Assembly: GCA_021160355.1 (NCBI GenBank) | Contig: JAGHCS010000111.1 | Span: forward strand, 1 to 11,083 | Source of the DNA: Candidatus Cloacimonadota bacterium | GTDB taxonomy: Bacteria; Cloacimonadota; Cloacimonadia; JGIOTU-2 | Direction: 5' to 3' | Length of the DNA: 11,083 nucleotides | Shown: one piece after another, positions 1-8,450 of the stretch | Position numbering within the stretch: the first letter of the stretch is position 1 | Layout of the letters: every line of letters starts with the position of its first letter | Translations under genes and position numbers: made by a program | The notes under the pieces: generated by a model | The model's database searches: none | The model's input: the letters and a program-made list of their open reading frames with translations, nothing else | What the model was told of the DNA's origin: nothing

Positions 1-1162
1 AGCGTACGGTTACGCCCTCTGTTTTGAGCATTTCAGTATATTGCTTAATCAATGCATTTTTAGGAAGTGTGAGTATCTTTGCGAAGTCCTCTTCTGTGAG
101 ACTTTTTAACTCGACACGAATAGGGAATCTGCCCTGTAATTCGGGGATCAGGTCTGAGGGTTTGGAAACATGGAATGCACCCGAGGCGATAAAGAGAATA
201 TGGGTTGTATCGACCATGCCATATTTTGTGGGCACATTTGTTCCTTCGATAATGGGAAGGAGGTCGCGCTGAACACCTTCTCGGGAAACATCAGGACCAT
301 GCTGGGATTTCTCACCTGCGATCTTGTCTATTTCATCCAGAAAAACAATACCGTTTTCCTCGACGCGAGTTATAGCGATCTCTTTTACATCGCTCATATC
401 AACAAGCTTTTTGGATTCATTATAAAAGAGGTAATCGAGGGCTTCGCTGACTTTCATTTTTTTGCGTTTGCCACCTGAAGAATGTCCAGGCATGAAACCG
501 GCAAGTATCTCGCCCATATTTATATCGAAGCTATCCATACCCATGCCTGAGAAAACCTCTATCCGCGGCTCAGGCATATCATCGAGTTTCATTTCCACTT
601 CCCTATTATCGAGTGAGCCACTCTGGAGCATTTTTCGAAATTTTGCCCTATTTCTCTCGTGTTTCTCTTTTTCTTCTTCAAATTTCTTGCGCTCAAGTTT
701 CTGCTCTTCAAGAGAAAGGTTTGTTTTTCTTTGTCGCTTTAATGGAGGGAGAAGAAGATCGAGCACTTTTTCTTCAGCACGTTCTCGCGCCTCCTCTTCC
801 ACTTCCATAGTCAGCTCATCGCGCACTTGATTGATCGAGAGACTGACGAGTTCACGGACAATGGATTCCACATCGCGACCCACATAGCCGACCTCGGTAA
901 ATTTCGATGCTTCGATCTTAATAAAGGGAGCATTCACGAGATTTGCAAGTCTCCTTGATATCTCTGTCTTACCCACACCGGTGGGTCCTATTAAAATAAT
1001 ATTGTTTGGAAGAATTTCATTACGAAGGTCTTCCGATACATTCTGTCTTCTCCAGCGATTTCTGAGAGCGATTGCAACCGCACGTTTCGCTTTATCCTGG
1101 CTGATCACATATTTATCGAGTTCTTTAACTGTTTGTTTGGGGGTGAGTTCGCACATATCCAT
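1..1162 (-). CDS. hslU: HslU, ATPase subunit of the HslUV protease (3' end beyond the window)
   Basis: HslU is the AAA+ unfoldase that feeds proteins into the HslV peptidase in the cytoplasm. The visible 387 residues start MDMCELTPKQ and show Walker A GPTGVGKT (59-66), the pore loop GYVGRD (92-97), a long charged I-domain (about 110-240), Walker B IVFLDE (272-277) and the GRF segment with a likely arginine finger (R345). The reading frame is intact to the window edge. The family is usually about 440-460 residues, so some 60-70 C-terminal residues are missing, including the tail that docks into HslV. The start at 1162 follows the hslV stop with no gap and has GAGGAA 6-7 nt upstream, inside the end of hslV. 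The second Met (residue 3) is a possible alternative. This is the last visible gene of the hpt-ftsH-hslVU unit. Confidence 0.97.
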   Translation of the reverse strand, partial: MDMCELTPKQTVKELDKYVISQDKAKRAVAIALRNRWRRQNVSEDLRNEILPNNIILIGPTGVGKTEISRRLANLVNAPFIKIEASKFTEVGYVGRDVESIVRELVSLSINQVRDELTMEVEEEARERAEEKVLDLLLPPLKRQRKTNLSLEEQKLERKKFEEEKEKHERNRAKFRKMLQSGSLDNREVEMKLDDMPEPRIEVFSGMGMDSFDINMGEILAGFMPGHSSGGKRKKMKVSEALDYLFYNESKKLVDMSDVKEIAITRVEENGIVFLDEIDKIAGEKSQHGPDVSREGVQRDLLPIIEGTNVPTKYGMVDTTHILFIASGAFHVSKPSDLIPELQGRFPIRVELKSLTEEDFAKILTLPKNALIKQYTEMLKTEGVTVR

Positions 1163-1702
1163 TTAAATTTCCTCTATGACTGTATTGTCATTTGTGTAGA
1201 TACAGATTTCCGCAGCGATTTTCAGTGCTTCTTTGACGATTTCTTTAGGATTTTTTTTCTTATCTTTCAAGAGCACCAGGGCTGCAGCTTTAGCATAGGG
1301 TCCGCCGGAACCAATTGCTGCGATGTTATGATCCGGTTCGATCACGTCACCGGTACCAGATAATACAAGCAGATGGGTCGCATTGCCTGCGATGATCATT
1401 GCTTCAAGTCGGCGGAGATACTTATCTGTTCGCCATTCTTTTGCGAGTTCCACAGCAGCTCTCATAAGATTTCCCTTGTATTCTTTGAGCTTTTCTTCGA
1501 ATTTTTCAAAGAGGGTGAATGCATCAGCTGTTGCGCCTGCAAATCCGGCAATGACCTTACCTTCATAAAGTCTGCGGACTTTATGAGCAGTTGCTTTAAA
1601 AATAGTATCACCAAGTGTAACCTGTCCGTCACCACCGATGGCTACTTTTTTTCCGATTTTCACACCGATTATTGTTGTTCCCTTAAGATTTATCGTTTCC
1701 AT
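1163..1702 (-). CDS. hslV: HslV, threonine peptidase of the HslUV protease
   Basis: HslV is the proteasome-beta-like peptidase that degrades substrates unfolded by HslU. The 179-residue product matches the usual family length of about 175-185. It opens METINLKG followed by TTIIGV, so the catalytic nucleophile is most likely Thr9, exposed after removal of an 8-residue propeptide. In E. coli only the initiator Met precedes that Thr. The family segments SGDGQVTLG-like (GGDGQVTLG) and GSGGPYAKAAA are present. The gene overlaps the end of ftsH by 20 nt and its stop abuts the hslU ATG, which fits translational coupling of the two subunits. The best upstream ribosome site is a modest AGGA about 11 nt before the ATG, so coupling to ftsH translation probably helps initiation. 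Identification is secure. Confidence 0.97.
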   Translation of the reverse strand: METINLKGTTIIGVKIGKKVAIGGDGQVTLGDTIFKATAHKVRRLYEGKVIAGFAGATADAFTLFEKFEEKLKEYKGNLMRAAVELAKEWRTDKYLRRLEAMIIAGNATHLLVLSGTGDVIEPDHNIAAIGSGGPYAKAAALVLLKDKKKNPKEIVKEALKIAAEICIYTNDNTVIEEI

Positions 1703-3614
1703 TATCTTTTATATCCTGTGGTTTCTTGCTTTTACTTTTCTGTTTTTTCTCTTCTTTTTTAAGTTTTCCATTAAGATATCTCTGATAGATATCGTCGATT
1801 TCCTCTCCTGTAAGCGTTTCTTTGTTGAGTAGTTCATTAGCAAGCGTTTGCAGGAGTGGTTCGTTATCAGAAAGAATTTTTAAGCATCTCTGGAACTGTT
1901 CTTCTATGATATTTCTTATCTCAGAATCAACAAGTTTTGTCAGGTCTTCGCTATGATTGTTTGATCTACCGAATTCTTTACCGAGGAAAATATTTTCATC
2001 TTTATCTCCGATTGTCATCGGGCCGATCTTGTCGCTCATGCCCCATTCGCAGACCATTTTTTTCGCAAGCGCTGTTGCTTTTTTTATATCATCTCCTGCA
2101 CCTGTGGTGGGCTCACCGGTGGCAATTTTATCTGCTGCACGTCCACCAAGCAGATGTGCGATCGTTGCTTCGCAGTAACTCTTCGAGTAGGTGAGCCGGT
2201 CGTCGAGAGGAAGGAAATGCGTTGAACCGAGGGAACGTCGGCGCGGGATGATCGTCGCCTTATGGATAGGATCGCTGCCGGGTATGAACTTGGCAACCAT
2301 GACATGACCTGTCTCGTGATAGGCAGTGTTTCTTTTTTGTTCATCTGTGAGTACCATACTTCGGCGCTCCCTACCCATGAGCACTTTATCTTTTGCTGCT
2401 TCAAAATCATCCATTTTAACTGCTTTATGCCCAATTCGGGCACCCCATAGTGCTGCTTCATTTACAAGGTTCTCAAGATCTGCACCGGAAAATCCAGGTG
2501 TGCTTTTAGCGATCACAGAGAGGTTTACATCCTTTGCAAGAGGTACTTTCTTTACATGTACTTTCAGGATGCCTTCTCTTCCTTTCACATCGGGTCTATC
2601 CACTACGACCTGTCGGTCGAAGCGACCGGGACGAAGAAGTGCAGGGTCAAGAATATCAGGTCTGTTCGTTGCAGCAATGATGATGACACTTTCATTATCC
2701 TCAAAGCCATCCATTTCTACAAGAAGCTGATTGAGGGTCTGCTCACGCTCGTCATGTCCCCCGCCGAGTCCTGCTCCTCTATGGCGACCGACTGCATCAA
2801 GCTCATCAATAAAGATAATGCATGGAGAATTTTTCTTTCCCTGCTCAAAAAGGTCTCGAACACGTGAGGCACCAACGCCAACAAACATCTCAACAAAATC
2901 GGAACCGCTTATGCTGAAGAAAGGCACTTTTGCTTCACCAGCAACAGCTTTTGCGAGCAAAGTTTTTCCTGTTCCGGGAGGTCCTAGAAGGATAACTCCC
3001 TTTGGAATTCTGCCACCCAATCGCTGGTATTTTTTCGGATCTTTCAAAAATTGAATGATCTCTTCAAGCTCTTCTTTTGCTTCGTCCACGCCGGCGACAT
3101 CTTTGAATGTCTTGTTCGAACGGCTGCCCGTGAACATCTTGGCGCGGCTTTTTCCGAAGCTGAATGCCTTTCCTGCACCACCCTGCATTCTTCTCATGAT
3201 AAATATCCAGAATCCAATGAAAATGATGAAGGGAAGCCAGTATGAGAGAAGCGTTGTAAAGATAGAGGGCTTCTTGGATATGATCTCAATATCTTTGTGG
3301 TTTTCCGCAATATATTTTACAAGGTCAGGATCGTCATAAGGAATATTAGTCATTTTCTTGGTGGTCCCTATGAAATAAGTAATGTCCTTCCCGCTGAAGA
3401 TAATTTTATTCACTTTCCCTGATTCAACTTCTTGCAGAAACTGAGAAACTGAAGGTTCAGAAGATTTACCCTCACCACCTGAGAAGAGCTGGAAGAATGC
3501 AACAACAGCCAGAATAACTATGAGCCAGACAAGGAGTGAGCTTCCCTTTGGAGTTTTGACAGGTATTTTATTTTTGGAAGGTTGGTCTTTTCCTGGAGGT
3601 GTTTGATTTGCCAT
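1683..3614 (-). CDS. ftsH: FtsH, membrane-bound ATP-dependent zinc metalloprotease
   Basis: FtsH degrades misassembled membrane proteins and short-lived regulators at the inner membrane. The 643-residue product has the canonical order: a short polar N-terminus, TM1 (about 25-45), a periplasmic domain, TM2 (about 120-140), then the AAA+ module with Walker A GPPGTGKT (211-218), pore loop FVG (244-246), Walker B IIFIDE (266-271) and the second region of homology with R328 and R331. The zinc protease motif is HETGH (433-437), with Thr where HEAGH is more usual, and D509 in GAGDDIKKAT is the likely third zinc ligand. The C-terminus is a lysine-rich tail. The ATG immediately follows the hpt stop, with AAGGAG about 12 nt upstream inside hpt. 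The tight junctions with hpt and hslV support one transcript. Nothing looks damaged. Confidence 0.98.
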   Translation of the reverse strand: MANQTPPGKDQPSKNKIPVKTPKGSSLLVWLIVILAVVAFFQLFSGGEGKSSEPSVSQFLQEVESGKVNKIIFSGKDITYFIGTTKKMTNIPYDDPDLVKYIAENHKDIEIISKKPSIFTTLLSYWLPFIIFIGFWIFIMRRMQGGAGKAFSFGKSRAKMFTGSRSNKTFKDVAGVDEAKEELEEIIQFLKDPKKYQRLGGRIPKGVILLGPPGTGKTLLAKAVAGEAKVPFFSISGSDFVEMFVGVGASRVRDLFEQGKKNSPCIIFIDELDAVGRHRGAGLGGGHDEREQTLNQLLVEMDGFEDNESVIIIAATNRPDILDPALLRPGRFDRQVVVDRPDVKGREGILKVHVKKVPLAKDVNLSVIAKSTPGFSGADLENLVNEAALWGARIGHKAVKMDDFEAAKDKVLMGRERRSMVLTDEQKRNTAYHETGHVMVAKFIPGSDPIHKATIIPRRRSLGSTHFLPLDDRLTYSKSYCEATIAHLLGGRAADKIATGEPTTGAGDDIKKATALAKKMVCEWGMSDKIGPMTIGDKDENIFLGKEFGRSNNHSEDLTKLVDSEIRNIIEEQFQRCLKILSDNEPLLQTLANELLNKETLTGEEIDDIYQRYLNGKLKKEEKKQKSKSKKPQDIKDNGNDKS

Positions 3615-4151
3615 TTACTGATATATCTCCTTTTTTAAAATTCCAATATAGGGTAAATTCCTATATTTCTCATCGTAATCCAAACCATATCCTACGATGA
3701 ATTCATTTGGTACGTCAAAAGCTTTGTATGCCATTCCGATATCAGGTTCGTGAGCGCCGACTTTATCCAGAAGCACGCACATTTTTAGGGATTTTGGATT
3801 TTTCCCCTGAAGATAACGAGTGATATAGTTCAGGGACAGTCCGGTATCAACGATATCTTCGATGATCAGCACATGACGGTCACTTATATCGATGTTACAG
3901 TCTTTTGTGATCTGAACGACACCTGAACTTTTTGTAGAATTTCCGTAGCTTGCCACTCCCATGAATTCGATCTCAATAGGAATGTCCAAGGCTCTTATGA
4001 TGTCTGCCAGAAATACGACACCACCCTTGAGAATGCTTATGAGAATGGGATTTTTATTTTTGTAATCCCCGGAAATCTGCCTGCCCAGTTCTTCAACTTT
4101 TTCCTTAATATCTTGCTCAGAAAAAAGAATTTTTTCTATATCTTTATGCAT
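3615..4151 (-). CDS. hpt: Hypoxanthine-guanine phosphoribosyltransferase
   Basis: This enzyme salvages purines by joining hypoxanthine or guanine to PRPP to make IMP or GMP. The 178-residue product is the normal size. It shows LKGG (41-44), the acidic PRPP-binding loop VLIIEDIVDTGLSL (94-107) and the C-terminal GYGLDYDEKYRNLPYIG segment typical of bacterial Hpt. The ATG at 4151 is preceded by AAGGAA at 5-6 nt and by a 75-nt gap carrying a promoter, so this gene probably starts the hpt-ftsH-hslV-hslU unit. The order tilS-hpt-ftsH is also seen in Firmicutes and some other bacteria, so the neighbourhood supports the call. Confidence 0.96.
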   Translation of the reverse strand: MHKDIEKILFSEQDIKEKVEELGRQISGDYKNKNPILISILKGGVVFLADIIRALDIPIEIEFMGVASYGNSTKSSGVVQITKDCNIDISDRHVLIIEDIVDTGLSLNYITRYLQGKNPKSLKMCVLLDKVGAHEPDIGMAYKAFDVPNEFIVGYGLDYDEKYRNLPYIGILKKEIYQ

Positions 4152-4162
4152 ACGAATTCCTT

Positions 4163-4176
4163 ATTAAATATTTAAT
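4163..4176. promoter_or_regulatory. 14-bp AT palindrome in the hpt leader, possible operator
   Basis: ATTAAATATTTAAT is a perfect palindrome lying between the predicted transcription start and the ribosome site of hpt. It could be an operator, or simply AT-rich sequence, because palindromes of this composition arise easily by chance. No function can be assigned. Confidence 0.2.
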
Positions 4177-4190
4177 GTAAACGTATAGGT

Positions 4191-4219
4191 ATAATATACT
4201 ATTAACAGGAGATTGGCAA
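4191..4219 (-). promoter_or_regulatory. Sigma70-type promoter upstream of hpt
   Basis: On the minus strand TTGCCA (4214-4219) and TATTAT (4191-4196) are separated by exactly 17 bp. Each is one mismatch from the TTGACA and TATAAT consensus. It lies in the only sizeable gap of the minus-strand block and would start a transcript with a leader of about 30 nt before the hpt ATG. The sigma factor preferences of this organism are unknown. Confidence 0.6.
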
Positions 4220-4226
4220 ACATTAT

Positions 4227-5639
4227 TTAAAAACGACGCGCTCTGCGATAGCCCTCGAGTTTTTTCATAATTTTGATTCGGAGTACGTGCGAGGTTCGCG
4301 AAGTTACCTTCACGTATTCATGTATGCGCATACCTGCAACCCAGATGATCCTGTTTTGATCCTCAATAATAATTTTTTTCTTTCTCTCGAGACGTGGTAC
4401 TTTTTCATCAATAAAAAATTTTTTGAGTTTCTTAGGATTCTGCATTCCAAGCGGGAAGAAGCTGTCTCCCGGCTTACGATAACGGGCTTTAAGTGGAAAA
4501 GTGACTTTATCAAAATCGATATAACATGTATCATTTTCGTGAAAATTGAATCCGTGAATGGGCATTACCTTGATTTCCGATTGCGTTATATAATAGTCAT
4601 CGAATAGTATCTGTCTTGCATATCTCTTTATTTCGCGGGAGTAGTCAGATGCAGCATAATCAGGAGGAGACATTTTAAATATGAGCATATTGGCACTTTT
4701 CACGACAAATACATTATGGGGCAGGTGAATGAATTTTCCTCCGGGTCTTCTCAGGAGTTCGTAAATCTCCGAGAGATGTGCCGAATAAAAATCTGATTCT
4801 GATCCGGTCAACAAGCCGAATATCCTTCTGAAAACATAGAAGTAGAGCACTTCGCTTTGTTTAAGTTTATCAAGAAGCACCACATACTCGTCATCATTCT
4901 GGCGAACAACATCTTGAAAAATATCTTTACTGTGTGCTTGCAGGAACATATCTGTTTTCTGGAATATATGAGAGCTATCATATATTTTATTGATGACTGT
5001 TGGGTTGAACTGTTCCTGGATCATCGGAAGAATTCGATGGCGTATCTTGTTTCTGTCATAGCCGAGATCATCATTGGACGAATCATGGGAAAATTGGATA
5101 TTGTTTTTCTTTGCAAATGCCGCGATCTCATCACGTTTGAAAGCCAGCAATGGACGAATGATGTCACGAACTTTTGGCAGCATGCCCTTAAGGCCAGTGA
5201 AACCGCTTCCCCTGAAAAGATGCATAAGAAAAGTTTCTGCCTGGTCGTTCATATTGTGCCCGACCACGATCTTATTGAAGTTATATTTTCTCAACAGGTC
5301 ACGGAAGATACCATAGCGGATTTTTCGTGCAGCATTCTCAATATTTGATTCATCAGTGATAGAGACATTGTGCACGATAAGCGGGATGCCCCATCTGTAG
5401 CAGAGATTTTTTACAAACTTCTCATTTTCTTTTGACTCATCACCTCGGAGATTATAGTTGATATGCACGGCAAGGGTTGTCAGTTTGAACTCTGCAGTGA
5501 TTTTCTTCAATAAATACAGGAGTACCGTGGAATCAATGCCGCCGGAAACCCCAATAAGCAATTTATCACCCTGCTCGATAAGGTTCTCATGATGTATGAA
5601 CTGTTTGAGCCGGGTTACGAGATTTTTACGATTATTCAT
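4227..5639 (-). CDS. tilS: tRNA(Ile)-lysidine synthetase
   Basis: TilS attaches lysine to C34 of the CAU-anticodon tRNA-Ile using ATP, switching decoding from AUG to AUA, and is essential in most bacteria. The 470-residue product has the N-type ATP-pyrophosphatase loop SGGIDS (32-37), GHNMNDQAET (127-136), and the D-x-x-N...RNKIRH stretch (about 186-201). The C-terminal part carries GDSFFPLG and KKLKKFFID, which belong to the TilS C-terminal substrate-recognition domain. Length is typical of the long form of TilS. The start lies 3 nt after the iorB stop, so the ribosome site is within iorB and the gene is probably co-transcribed with iorAB. No lesion is seen. Confidence 0.96.
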   Translation of the reverse strand: MNNRKNLVTRLKQFIHHENLIEQGDKLLIGVSGGIDSTVLLYLLKKITAEFKLTTLAVHINYNLRGDESKENEKFVKNLCYRWGIPLIVHNVSITDESNIENAARKIRYGIFRDLLRKYNFNKIVVGHNMNDQAETFLMHLFRGSGFTGLKGMLPKVRDIIRPLLAFKRDEIAAFAKKNNIQFSHDSSNDDLGYDRNKIRHRILPMIQEQFNPTVINKIYDSSHIFQKTDMFLQAHSKDIFQDVVRQNDDEYVVLLDKLKQSEVLYFYVFRRIFGLLTGSESDFYSAHLSEIYELLRRPGGKFIHLPHNVFVVKSANMLIFKMSPPDYAASDYSREIKRYARQILFDDYYITQSEIKVMPIHGFNFHENDTCYIDFDKVTFPLKARYRKPGDSFFPLGMQNPKKLKKFFIDEKVPRLERKKKIIIEDQNRIIWVAGMRIHEYVKVTSRTSHVLRIKIMKKLEGYRRARRF

Positions 5640-5642
5640 AAG

Positions 5643-6230
5643 TTATTTTTGTATATACTTTTCGGCAAAATCTCGCCCACGGTTCAGGGCATCGAGATTC
5701 TTTTGCACTATGTCTTCACCTTTGCGTTCAAAAACTGCACGAATGCTATCCTCGAGCATTTCAAAAGGAATTTCAAGGAAAGGTGAAGCAGCGCCAAGTA
5801 TGACCATGTTCATCGAGCGCGGAGAGCCGATTTCTTTTGCGATGGCATCACCATCTATCGCGATGCTGTTTTTGTGTCCTCTTATTTCATTGAGAAGATG
5901 TTCCATTTCCGGGTAATTTGGAATATTTACAAAAGGAGTTACATTTGTGATAAGCCAACCGTCATGTTTGAGATAGGGAAAATACCGAAGCGATTCCATT
6001 GGTTCTACAGAAATGATCATGTCTGAGCGACCGTGAGGAACGAGATCGGAATGAATTTCTTTATCTGAGATGCGCAGGTGGGATTCTACTGCACCCCCTC
6101 GCTGTGACATACCGTGAACTTCCGCCTGTTTGAGGTGCAGATCTGATTGCACAACTGCATAGCCAATAATAGTAGCAATTGACAGAATACCTTGTCCGCC
6201 CACACCAGCAAGTATAATATCTTTTTTCAT
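5643..6230 (-). CDS. iorB: Indolepyruvate:ferredoxin oxidoreductase, small subunit (gamma-domain type)
   Basis: This is the small subunit of the complex that oxidatively decarboxylates aryl-pyruvates (from Trp, Phe and Tyr) to acyl-CoA, passing electrons to ferredoxin. The 195-residue product has the glycine-rich start GVGGQG (9-14) and EVHGMSQRGG (37-46), both hallmarks of the 2-oxoacid oxidoreductase gamma domain. A near-perfect Shine-Dalgarno (GGAGGTC) lies in the 12-nt gap after iorA, and the ATG at 6230 is well placed. It pairs with iorA directly upstream. The exact 2-oxoacid substrate cannot be fixed from sequence, so a general 2-oxoacid:acceptor oxidoreductase is the alternative name. 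Confidence 0.9.
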   Translation of the reverse strand: MKKDIILAGVGGQGILSIATIIGYAVVQSDLHLKQAEVHGMSQRGGAVESHLRISDKEIHSDLVPHGRSDMIISVEPMESLRYFPYLKHDGWLITNVTPFVNIPNYPEMEHLLNEIRGHKNSIAIDGDAIAKEIGSPRSMNMVILGAASPFLEIPFEMLEDSIRAVFERKGEDIVQKNLDALNRGRDFAEKYIQK

Positions 6231-6242
6231 GATGACCTCCTT

Positions 6243-7835
6243 CTACTTCTGCTTCCGCATTTTTGATGCAATATGAATACAGGGACGGCGGGGAATAATA
6301 ACAGACACCCCTTTATAATTTATCTCATTTTGAATGATCCTCACATTTTCTTCGTGATGAGGTTTCAGTGGAATGATAACGCGGATATGCTCTTTTTCAA
6401 CGCCAACGCCAGCGCAGATCTCCTCGATCTTACCCGTGACTGCTGAGTCCTGCATACCGGTCATCGCGACAATACTGTTATCAAGAATGAACACAACGAT
6501 ATTTGCTTTTGAGTTAACTGCATCTAGCAGCGGAGTCATGCCGGAATGTCCGAAAGTGGAGTCTCCGATCACTGCAATGGATGGAAACAATCCTGCGCTT
6601 GCAGCGCCAACTGCCATAGAAATGGATGCACCCATGTCCACACAACTATTGATGGCATGGAAGGGAGCAAGGAATCCAAGTGTGTAACATCCGATATCAG
6701 CAAACACATGACCTGGTCCATATTTCTTCATTGCTTCATTTAGCGCAATATAGGAATCCCGGTGGGGACAACCCTTGCAGAGTTCGGGTGGGCGTCCTTT
6801 CACGATTTCAGGAATTTTTTTCATTGGATATGGCTCGAGCCCAAGTGCAGTTCTGAGTTTTGCCGGATCGAGTTCACCAACCCGGGGCAATGTACCGTCC
6901 ATACGCCCTTTTATATTGAGACTGTTATCCATATATCCGCGAAGCCATTCTTCGATCACAGGCATTCCATCTTCGACAATAAGCACTTCATCGCACTCAT
7001 TGATCATCTTTGTGATCATCTTTCTTGGGAGCGGGTACTGGCTTATTTTCAAAATAGGGTATTCACATTCAGCTTCAACATGGTTCTCTTTCACATAATT
7101 ATAGCCAAGTCCGCAAGCAATAATCCCGAGTGATTTGTCCTTGCCCTCATGATACACATTGTATTTTGATTCTTCGGATTCTTTTTCCAGGATTTTCTGC
7201 TTTTCTACAAGATTTTTATAATTCTGCCTTGCAAAAGCAGGGAGCAGTACAAATTGGTTCGGATTTTCAGGCAATTTGATCGCATTCTCTTCGAGCTGTT
7301 CTTTTCGGATAATGCCTGCACGTGAGTGCGAAAGGCGTGTCACCAGTCTCATGACAACAGGTGTTTTATATTTTTCCGAGAGAGCGAACGCATCGAATGT
7401 CATGTTATATGCTTCCTGCTGGTTCGATGGTTCGAAAACAGGAATTAAAGCAAACCTACCGTAATGGCGTGAATCCTGTTCATTTTGAGATGAATGCATT
7501 GAAGGATCGTCCGCAACTGCAACGATCAGTCCTCCGTTCGTACCGGTGATGCCTGAGTTTACAAAAGGATCTGCGGCAACATTGAGCCCTACATGCTTCA
7601 TCGTGACTATTGCACGTTTGCCTGTGTAGGACATGCCGAGAGCTTCTTCCATTGCTGTTTTTTCATTCGCAGACCAGGTGCGGTGTACACCTCGCTCGGC
7701 TGCTTCTTTGTTTCGTTGAACATATTCGAAAATTTCTGTTGAGGGCGTACCGGGATAGCCATACGCACCGGAAAGACCGGCATCAAGAGCGCCTTGTGCC
7801 AGAGCTTCATCACCCAGGAGCAATAATTTGTCCAT
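6243..7835 (-). CDS. iorA: Indolepyruvate:ferredoxin oxidoreductase, large subunit, without a ferredoxin domain
   Basis: This is the thiamine-diphosphate subunit that works with iorB in fermentative breakdown of aromatic amino acids. The product has 530 residues. The N-terminal pyrimidine-binding domain begins GDEALAQGALDAG with GYPGTPSTE (26-34). The CPHR motif (356-359), DIGCYTLG (380-387) and the ThDP motif GDS...N (424-426 to N453) are present. Classical archaeal IorA proteins continue into a C-terminal domain with two CxxCxxCxxxCP clusters. Here the protein ends soon after RRPCIHI (516-522) with a lysine-rich tail, and no cysteine cluster is encoded before iorB. Electrons must therefore leave by another route, or clusters sit on a partner. 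A GGAG...AAGG ribosome site precedes the ATG. This gene heads the iorAB-tilS unit. Confidence 0.9.
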   Translation of the reverse strand: MDKLLLLGDEALAQGALDAGLSGAYGYPGTPSTEIFEYVQRNKEAAERGVHRTWSANEKTAMEEALGMSYTGKRAIVTMKHVGLNVAADPFVNSGITGTNGGLIVAVADDPSMHSSQNEQDSRHYGRFALIPVFEPSNQQEAYNMTFDAFALSEKYKTPVVMRLVTRLSHSRAGIIRKEQLEENAIKLPENPNQFVLLPAFARQNYKNLVEKQKILEKESEESKYNVYHEGKDKSLGIIACGLGYNYVKENHVEAECEYPILKISQYPLPRKMITKMINECDEVLIVEDGMPVIEEWLRGYMDNSLNIKGRMDGTLPRVGELDPAKLRTALGLEPYPMKKIPEIVKGRPPELCKGCPHRDSYIALNEAMKKYGPGHVFADIGCYTLGFLAPFHAINSCVDMGASISMAVGAASAGLFPSIAVIGDSTFGHSGMTPLLDAVNSKANIVVFILDNSIVAMTGMQDSAVTGKIEEICAGVGVEKEHIRVIIPLKPHHEENVRIIQNEINYKGVSVIIPRRPCIHIASKMRKQK

Positions 7836-7981
7836 TAATCCTTCTCCAACGAGATTTTTTTCAAAGAAAAAAAGGACAGAGACTTTGTGTCAATGAAATC
7901 TTTATAATGATTTTAGGGTTTTAGGATTATTTTTTATTTCCAAAACTTGAAAGGAATTTCTTCTAAATTAAATTCTTCAAC
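7836..7981. promoter_or_regulatory. Divergent intergenic region between iorA and the acetyltransferase gene
   Basis: This 146-bp AT-rich gap must hold the promoters for both directions. On the plus strand a perfect TATAAT lies at 7903-7908, but no good -35 box sits 16-18 bp upstream. On the minus strand a TTGACA (7887-7892 read in reverse) has only a poor -10 match downstream. I can support the location but not the exact promoters. Confidence 0.35.
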
Positions 7982-8401
7982 ATGAGCAGAACTAAAAAGA
8001 GTGATCAGATTTTAATAATACATGTAATTATCAATTCCATCCCCGCATTTTCTCACAAAACAACGACTAAAGAAATCCACCAAAGGATCAAAGAGAAAGA
8101 TCACGATTTTATCATTGTGGAAGATAACAACAAACCGACAGGTTTTCTTATTGCATATGCATTGGACAAGGAAACCTATTACAACTGGCTCATGGGAGTG
8201 CTTCCGGAATTTCGCAGAAAGGGCTACGGCAGGCAACTCATCAAAAAATTTGAAACAATTGCGGGAGATAAGGGATATACTGCTTTGCAGGTCAAGACAA
8301 TGGAGAAATTTTCTGCAATGAGACATCTTCTTGCAGAAATGAAGTATCAAAAAATTGGGCAAGATGAGGACGGGAAATTTATCCTGAGAAAAAACTTGTA
8401 A
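7982..8401 (+). CDS. GNAT-family N-acetyltransferase
   Basis: This is a small acetyltransferase predicted to move an acetyl group from acetyl-CoA to an amine, with an unknown substrate. The 139-residue product is a single GNAT domain. Motif A reads VLPEFRRKGYGRQLI (73-87), containing the (R/Q)xxGxG pyrophosphate-binding signature RRKGYG (78-83). It is preceded by strand IIVEDNNKPTGFLIAYAL, and the later ALQVKTM strand and the ML-like helix are in the expected order. An in-frame stop at 7964 limits the N-terminus, so the ATG at 7982 is the only ordinary start, although its ribosome site is weak. It is the first of three plus-strand genes spaced 50-65 bp apart. The neighbours do not reveal a target. 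Confidence 0.85.
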   Translation: MSRTKKSDQILIIHVIINSIPAFSHKTTTKEIHQRIKEKDHDFIIVEDNNKPTGFLIAYALDKETYYNWLMGVLPEFRRKGYGRQLIKKFETIAGDKGYTALQVKTMEKFSAMRHLLAEMKYQKIGQDEDGKFILRKNL

Positions 8402-8450
8402 GATAATTTCATTATTACATTTTTTTTATTATTTGTGTGGAGGTAGCACT

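Noticed and set aside
462..830. 122-residue plus-strand open frame rich in Ser
   Set aside because: It lies antisense to an intact, well-conserved hslU and is a shadow of its codon pattern.
2084..2461. 125-residue minus-strand frame inside ftsH
   Set aside because: It is another frame of the conserved FtsH protease domain, which explains the sequence fully.
4857..5348. 163-residue plus-strand open frame
   Set aside because: It is antisense to tilS, whose motifs are intact over the same region. It has no ribosome site and no recognisable domain.
6762..7133. 123-residue plus-strand frame opposite iorA
   Set aside because: It is antisense to a complete ThDP enzyme gene, with no independent evidence of coding.
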